Positions 60,083 to 64,000 of a stretch of 64,000 nt of DNA are shown piece by piece; the stretch's first letter is position 1, and each line of letters starts with the position of its first letter. This DNA is from Chloroflexota bacterium (GTDB lineage Bacteria; Chloroflexota; Dehalococcoidia; Lucifugimonadales; UBA3495). The notes beneath the pieces are model-generated. The model did not search any database, was not told the origin of the DNA, and worked only from the letters and a program-made list of their open reading frames with translations. Where the stretch lies: the NCBI GenBank assembly GCA_002721995.1, contig PBMF01000025.1, positions 1 through 64,000 on the forward strand, given 5' to 3'. The position numbers were made by a program, and so were the translations under genes.

Positions 60083-61807
60083 CTAAACGTCTTCCACAGG
60101 GGACGTGGCTATGCCGTAGGTCCCGTAGAAAAAGTTGGCGTAGTGGGTCGATCCGCCGGTGACAAAGAGCAGGAACTGCTCGGGGCTCTCCAACGCTGGG
60201 ATGGTGGCATCCGGGTCGTCCGCCAGGTGCTGCAGCTCTGGGTGGTGTAGCCAATTGCCGTCGGCGTCGGTGGGCATGCCGCCTACTCCCAGGGCAGACT
60301 GCAACGAGACCCGGCTGTTCTGGTGCAGCCACTCCTGGGCATCCTGCTTGCTCATGCCGGCTTCCGCCATGATGACGGCCCGCGATGGGCTGAGGAGAAT
60401 GGGGTGGTACGGCCCCTGGTAGGGGACCCGCTTATTGGTGTGGCCCACCTGGGCGGACTGCCAGCCCTTGATCCAAGAGCCTCCCCCGGAGTTGGGATAG
60501 AACATCATCGAGGCGATGTTGTTCAGCGTGTCTTCGTGGGTTTTGGACCGGGGGTCGATGATGGTGGTCGGGCCGGTGACTGTCACCACCGTCACCGCGC
60601 TCTCGTCGGCCTTGAAACCCCTGTCCACGTGGTAGGGCTGCCACGGGGAGACTTCCTCATTCTCGGCGATGCACATCCCGAACTTGGTGGGCAGACCGAT
60701 GAAGTTGGGGTCTCCGGCGCCGGCGTTGCAGTAGCCGATGTTGATCAGGCATAGACGCAGGGCCCGGCCAATGGCGGTGTTGGCGCTGTTCACGACGCCG
60801 GGCCCCATGGCCGTGGTGCCGAAGTTTATACCGGCCTTCTTGGCCACGGGTCCGTTCACCAGAATTATGGGCGCTTCGGTATGGCCGGAGACCTGCATAT
60901 CCCGGTGGTTCATCTCCGGTTTTGCCAGGCAGTCTATGGCGGCAAGCAGCACCGGGAACTGCTCCGGCCGGCAGCCGGCCATGACGGCGTTGATGGCGAT
61001 CTTTTCCACGGTGGCCAACCCGAATCCCGGCTCCATCACCATGAGCACATCCTGGGGAGCCCGTTTGGTGCCCTTCAGCATCTGCTCCACGGCGGCGGGA
61101 GTGGGCGGAATGACCGGTATGCCGTCGCTCCAGTCGCGCTCGGTGAGGAACCGGTTCACGGCGTCCATCCCAGCAGGCGTCTCGTCCATGTCTACGGTGA
61201 AAGTCTCGGTCGCTTGACCTGCCGCCCTGGGACCCCTCTTGGCACCTGAGGACGCCGGGATGGTGGTCAGGGCTTGGATGATGCCGTCTATCTGCTCGTC
61301 CACCATCCGGTGGATGAAGTCGGCCTGCTGCCCTGTGGTGGCGTGGGGGATGGTCACGAACTGGGCGTTCGGCTGACCCCAGCCATCCACGCAGGACTGC
61401 CAGGCCCTGGCGAAACTCCTGGCGGCGATGCCCACGGCGGGGACGCCGGCCCGTTCGATGGCCACCATGTCATGGGCAAGCCACGACGTGCAGCCCCCTC
61501 AATGGGCGGTGGCGCCAATCATGGCGTCAACCTCGGTCGCGATTCGGGCTGCCTCTTCTTCGTCTATGTGGGTGCCACGGCTGAGGGCGGGGCGTCCTGA
61601 CCGGAGCTCGCCGCCGTATCTTTCAAACTTCACGCCGGAGAAGCGTTTGGCGATGTGTTCGGCCGCACGGTCCACCGCGATATCCGCTCCGCCGGTCATG
61701 TTGTTGTAGAGCCCAATGGTCTTGCCTTCGAGGCTGGACAGGCGAGGGGCGGGCGGGACCTTGAAATCGACTCTGTCCGCGGCGGGGGACATGATCTGTA
61801 ACTTCAT
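60083..61807 (-). CDS. UGSC-like selenoprotein candidate, read through an in-frame UGA (Sec103), with a large C-terminal domain
   Basis: 574 residues if UGA at 61499-61501 is Sec. The ATG at 61807 has GAGGAG 9 bp upstream. The N-terminal region (LEGKTIGLYNNMTGGAD, then EVDAMIGATAH) runs straight through the UGA into U-G-G-C-T-S-W and HDMVAIERAGVPAVG. This is the pattern of the UGSC family of (seleno)proteins, here with Gly in place of Ser. Codon frame and similarity are unbroken on both sides. A 400-residue C-terminal domain follows (from about DRDWSDGIPVIPPTP) with many Gly and Asn; its role is unknown. Standard calling would split the gene at the UGA. Confidence 0.82.
61465..61501 (-). promoter_or_regulatory. 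UGA codon plus candidate SECIS hairpin of the UGSC-like gene
   Basis: On the minus strand CCAU-GAC-AUGG forms a 4-bp stem with a 3-nt loop starting with G, 28-30 nt past the UGA. This is inside the usual 16-37 nt window, but the stem is short. Confidence 0.5.
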
Positions 61808-62002
61808 ATTCTGTTGCTCCTCGCTGTTCATGGAAGGCTTGGCTGGCTGTACGTATGGGAGCGTAGTCCGCGCGGAAAGTATCGTCAAGCGCACTTACTT
61901 GGCCGAACCCAACTCCCAATTGACGCCCCTGCCCGCCATGGGTATATTCGTGCTCAAAGACGCGGCCTCGGTTTCCGGCGGCGGGAAACCAGGGAGGGAA
62001 TA

Positions 62003-64000
62003 TTGGCCCCGAACCAAGAACAATTCACGGCGACCCCCGGTTCGTTGGAAGGCGTCCGGGTTTTGGATTTCACCTGGGTGAGGGCGGGTCCCTGGGCCAC
62101 CCGCTGGCTCGGAGCCCTGGGAGCCGAGGTGATCAAGGTGGAATGGCCGCTGAACGAAAGGGGCCGGACCACCGGATTCTCGCCTCCGGGCATGGAGCCC
62201 AATCTCAACACCGCCACCAACTTCAACGACACCAACGCCAACAAGAAGGGCATCACCGTGAATCTCCGCTCGGAGAGGGGCCTGGAGATAATCAAAAAGT
62301 TGGTGGCCGTCTCCGACGTGGTCGTCGAAAACTTCAGCGCCAGAGCCCTCCAGAGTTGGGGCCTGGGCTATGACGAGTTGAAGAAGATCAAGCCGGACAT
62401 CGTCTACGTCTCCCAGTCCGGGTTCGGGCACACCGGCCGGCACCGAGAGTACCTGACCATGGGCCCCATCGCCCAGGCTTTCTCCGGATTGACATTCCTG
62501 TCCGGCTTGCCGGGCGAGCAGCCCGCGGGTTGGGGATGGTCCTACCTGGATGACACCGGCGGTATGTACATCGCCTTCTCCACCATGACCTCCCTATACC
62601 GCCGGAACATGACCGGCCTGGGCCAGCACGTTGACCTCTCCCAGATGATTGTCGGCGTGACCCTGAACGGGTCTGCCCTGCTGGACGCCACCGTGAATGG
62701 CCGCTCCTCACGGAGGGAGGGATATCCCCCCGGCAACCGCGCCTATTGGCCCGGCACACCGGTACTCAACAACTACCGGGGGCCGACAACGGCCCCCCAC
62801 AATGCCTACCGGACCAAGGGCGGCGGCTACAACGACTGGTGTGCCATTGCCTGTTTCTCCGATGAGGATTGGCGGCGTTTGGTCGGAGTCATGGGCTCTC
62901 CCGCATGGGCGGTTGCCGCCAAGTTCAACACCCTGAGCGGCCGGCTCCAGCATCAAGAGGAGATGGACCAGGGCATCCAGGAGTGGGCCCAGGGTCTGGA
63001 AAAATACGAACTGATGGAGCTGTGCCAGAAGTCGGGCGTGCCCGCCATGCCGGTACAGAGCACTGGAAACAGGGTAGACGACGACCCCCAGCTGAGGCAT
63101 CGGGGACTGTATTCCGAGCTCGACCATCCGGTGGTGGGCAGTTGGAAATTCCAGAACGCCTCCTTCAAACTCTCTGAGACCCCGGCCTTCAACCACCTGC
63201 CGGCGCCGTTAATCGGCCAGCACAACCAGGAGATTTTCGAGGGTATGTTGGGCCTCAGCCACGAGGAGTTTGTTTCCGGCTATGAGGACAACACCTTTTG
63301 GCCCGCGACCCTGGATCGCTATCCCTACATGGACGAGATGATAGAGGGAGACCCTCTGCCCTTCACCGGACCGGGTACTGGCCGGAACAACGGGAAGGTA
63401 ATCTCGGCCGGCCAGGAAGACCGGCAACAGGGCCCGCTCTCCGGTTTGCGGGTCTTGGAGTTGGCCGATGAGAAGGGCCAATACTGCGGGAAACTGATGG
63501 CCGACCTGGGCGCCGAGGTCATCAAGATAGAACCAACCGCCGGAGAGAACGCCAGGTCTGTGGGCCCTTTCTTGGACGACCTGCCCCACCGGGAACGCAG
63601 CCTTTATTTCTGGCACTACAACACCTCTAAACGGGGCATCACCCTGAACCTGGAGACCGAGGACGGGCGCGACCTATTCAAGAGGCTGGCGGCTACCGCC
63701 GACGTAGTTCTGGAGACCTTCGACGCCGGGTATCTGCCATCCCTAGGCCTGGGATATGAGGAACTGAAAAAGTCCAACCCCAAACTCATCATGTGCTCCC
63801 TGACATCCTTCGGACAGACCGGCCCCTGGCGGGACTTCCGGGCCGGAGACCTGCTCCACTTGGCCGCTGGCGGACAGATGGGCTGCTGCGGGTACGACAG
63901 TGAACACGTCTCAGGGGACATCCCCATAGCGCCGGGCGGCGGCAACGCCTGGCACATCGGCAGCCATTACGCCTACATGGCCATCGTCGCCGCGCTGATG
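62003..64000 (+). CDS. Fused double CaiB/BaiF CoA-transferase, 3' end beyond the window
   Basis: At least 666 residues from a TTG with AGGGAGGGA upstream, in one unbroken frame to the window end. Domain 1 (about 1-455) aligns with the protein at 38668: GVRVLDFTWVRAGPWATR, GWGWSYLDDTGG, and TMGPIAQAFSG with Gly154 where the catalytic Asp should be. After a short linker (about 456-475), domain 2 aligns with the protein at 40026: GLRVLELADEKGQYCGKLM, YFWHYNTSKRGITL, and Asp616 in AGDLLHLAAGG. It is a single-chain version of the two-gene enzyme. It is divergent from the UGSC-like gene. Confidence 0.9.
   Translation, partial: MAPNQEQFTATPGSLEGVRVLDFTWVRAGPWATRWLGALGAEVIKVEWPLNERGRTTGFSPPGMEPNLNTATNFNDTNANKKGITVNLRSERGLEIIKKLVAVSDVVVENFSARALQSWGLGYDELKKIKPDIVYVSQSGFGHTGRHREYLTMGPIAQAFSGLTFLSGLPGEQPAGWGWSYLDDTGGMYIAFSTMTSLYRRNMTGLGQHVDLSQMIVGVTLNGSALLDATVNGRSSRREGYPPGNRAYWPGTPVLNNYRGPTTAPHNAYRTKGGGYNDWCAIACFSDEDWRRLVGVMGSPAWAVAAKFNTLSGRLQHQEEMDQGIQEWAQGLEKYELMELCQKSGVPAMPVQSTGNRVDDDPQLRHRGLYSELDHPVVGSWKFQNASFKLSETPAFNHLPAPLIGQHNQEIFEGMLGLSHEEFVSGYEDNTFWPATLDRYPYMDEMIEGDPLPFTGPGTGRNNGKVISAGQEDRQQGPLSGLRVLELADEKGQYCGKLMADLGAEVIKIEPTAGENARSVGPFLDDLPHRERSLYFWHYNTSKRGITLNLETEDGRDLFKRLAATADVVLETFDAGYLPSLGLGYEELKKSNPKLIMCSLTSFGQTGPWRDFRAGDLLHLAAGGQMGCCGYDSEHVSGDIPIAPGGGNAWHIGSHYAYMAIVAALM

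Overview
The window is about 64 kb of GC-rich DNA, densely coded on both strands, with many TTG and GTG starts. The gene content suggests a free-living, probably aerobic heterotroph of the Chloroflexota, most like the SAR202 / Dehalococcoidia-related lineages. The pointers are repeated luciferase-like (LLM) flavin oxidoreductases, repeated CaiB/BaiF CoA-transferases, lipoproteins with Pro/Thr-rich linkers, an ImuB-DUF6504-DnaE2 mutasome, and GrdB-like and UGSC-like selenoprotein candidates. There is no rRNA or other phylogenetic marker, so this assignment is an inference.

Layout. 1-9.6 kb: end of a CDF metal exporter, a YtkA-like membrane protein, a CtaG-like oxidase assembly factor, an LLM oxidoreductase, a palindromic repeat element, an amidase, an AcoX/NAD-kinase-like protein, a TauE/SafE permease and a large PTPS-related membrane protein. 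9.6-18.6 kb: mostly minus-strand housekeeping and envelope genes (thioredoxin reductase, GalE-like epimerase, enoyl-CoA hydratase, cyclophilin lipoprotein, gluzincin peptidase, Ada, FG-GAP lipoprotein), with a GarR-like dehydrogenase on the plus strand. 18.8-24.2 kb: a mutasome operon (ImuB, DUF6504, DnaE2) behind a promoter carrying a near-consensus LexA box; a GIY-YIG nuclease cassette with inverted-repeat ends and a dispersed repeat sit between its genes. 24.2-36.2 kb: dihydropyrimidinase-like hydrolase, a chimeric junction between broken HpaB and histidine kinase genes, MBL-fold hydrolase, aspartate dehydrogenase, type II glutamine synthetase, a ThDP enzyme with altered active-site motifs, an MFS carrier, an epoxide-hydrolase-like enzyme, a phosphoesterase and a CoA-transferase.

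36.3-41.3 kb: an apparent acyl-CoA operon (DUF35 protein, thiolase-like protein, HAD protein, two overlapping CoA-transferases). 41.3-48.8 kb: tRNA-Asp, a lipoprotein, a two-component system, an LLM oxidoreductase, a class III aminotransferase, a PhnD-like protein, a PAC2 protein and tRNA-Arg. 48.9-64 kb: GMC oxidoreductase, PPC-domain protein, a GrdB-like gene read through an in-frame UGA, a secreted triple-repeat protein behind a CRP-like palindrome, a GatC-like/amidase pair, Gfo/Idh/MocA oxidoreductase, ADP-forming acyl-CoA synthetase, MFS exporter, a UGSC-like gene also read through an in-frame UGA, and a fused double CoA-transferase running off the end.

The two most notable observations are these. 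First, two separate genes each contain one in-frame UGA inside a U-x-x-C motif followed by a hairpin, which is best explained by selenocysteine. Second, a split CoA-transferase pair (38.7-41.3 kb) and a fused homologue (62.0 kb to the end) share the same division of labour: the first domain lacks the catalytic Asp and the second keeps it. No selenocysteine machinery (selA, selB, selC, selD), CRISPR array, prophage or complete insertion sequence is visible.
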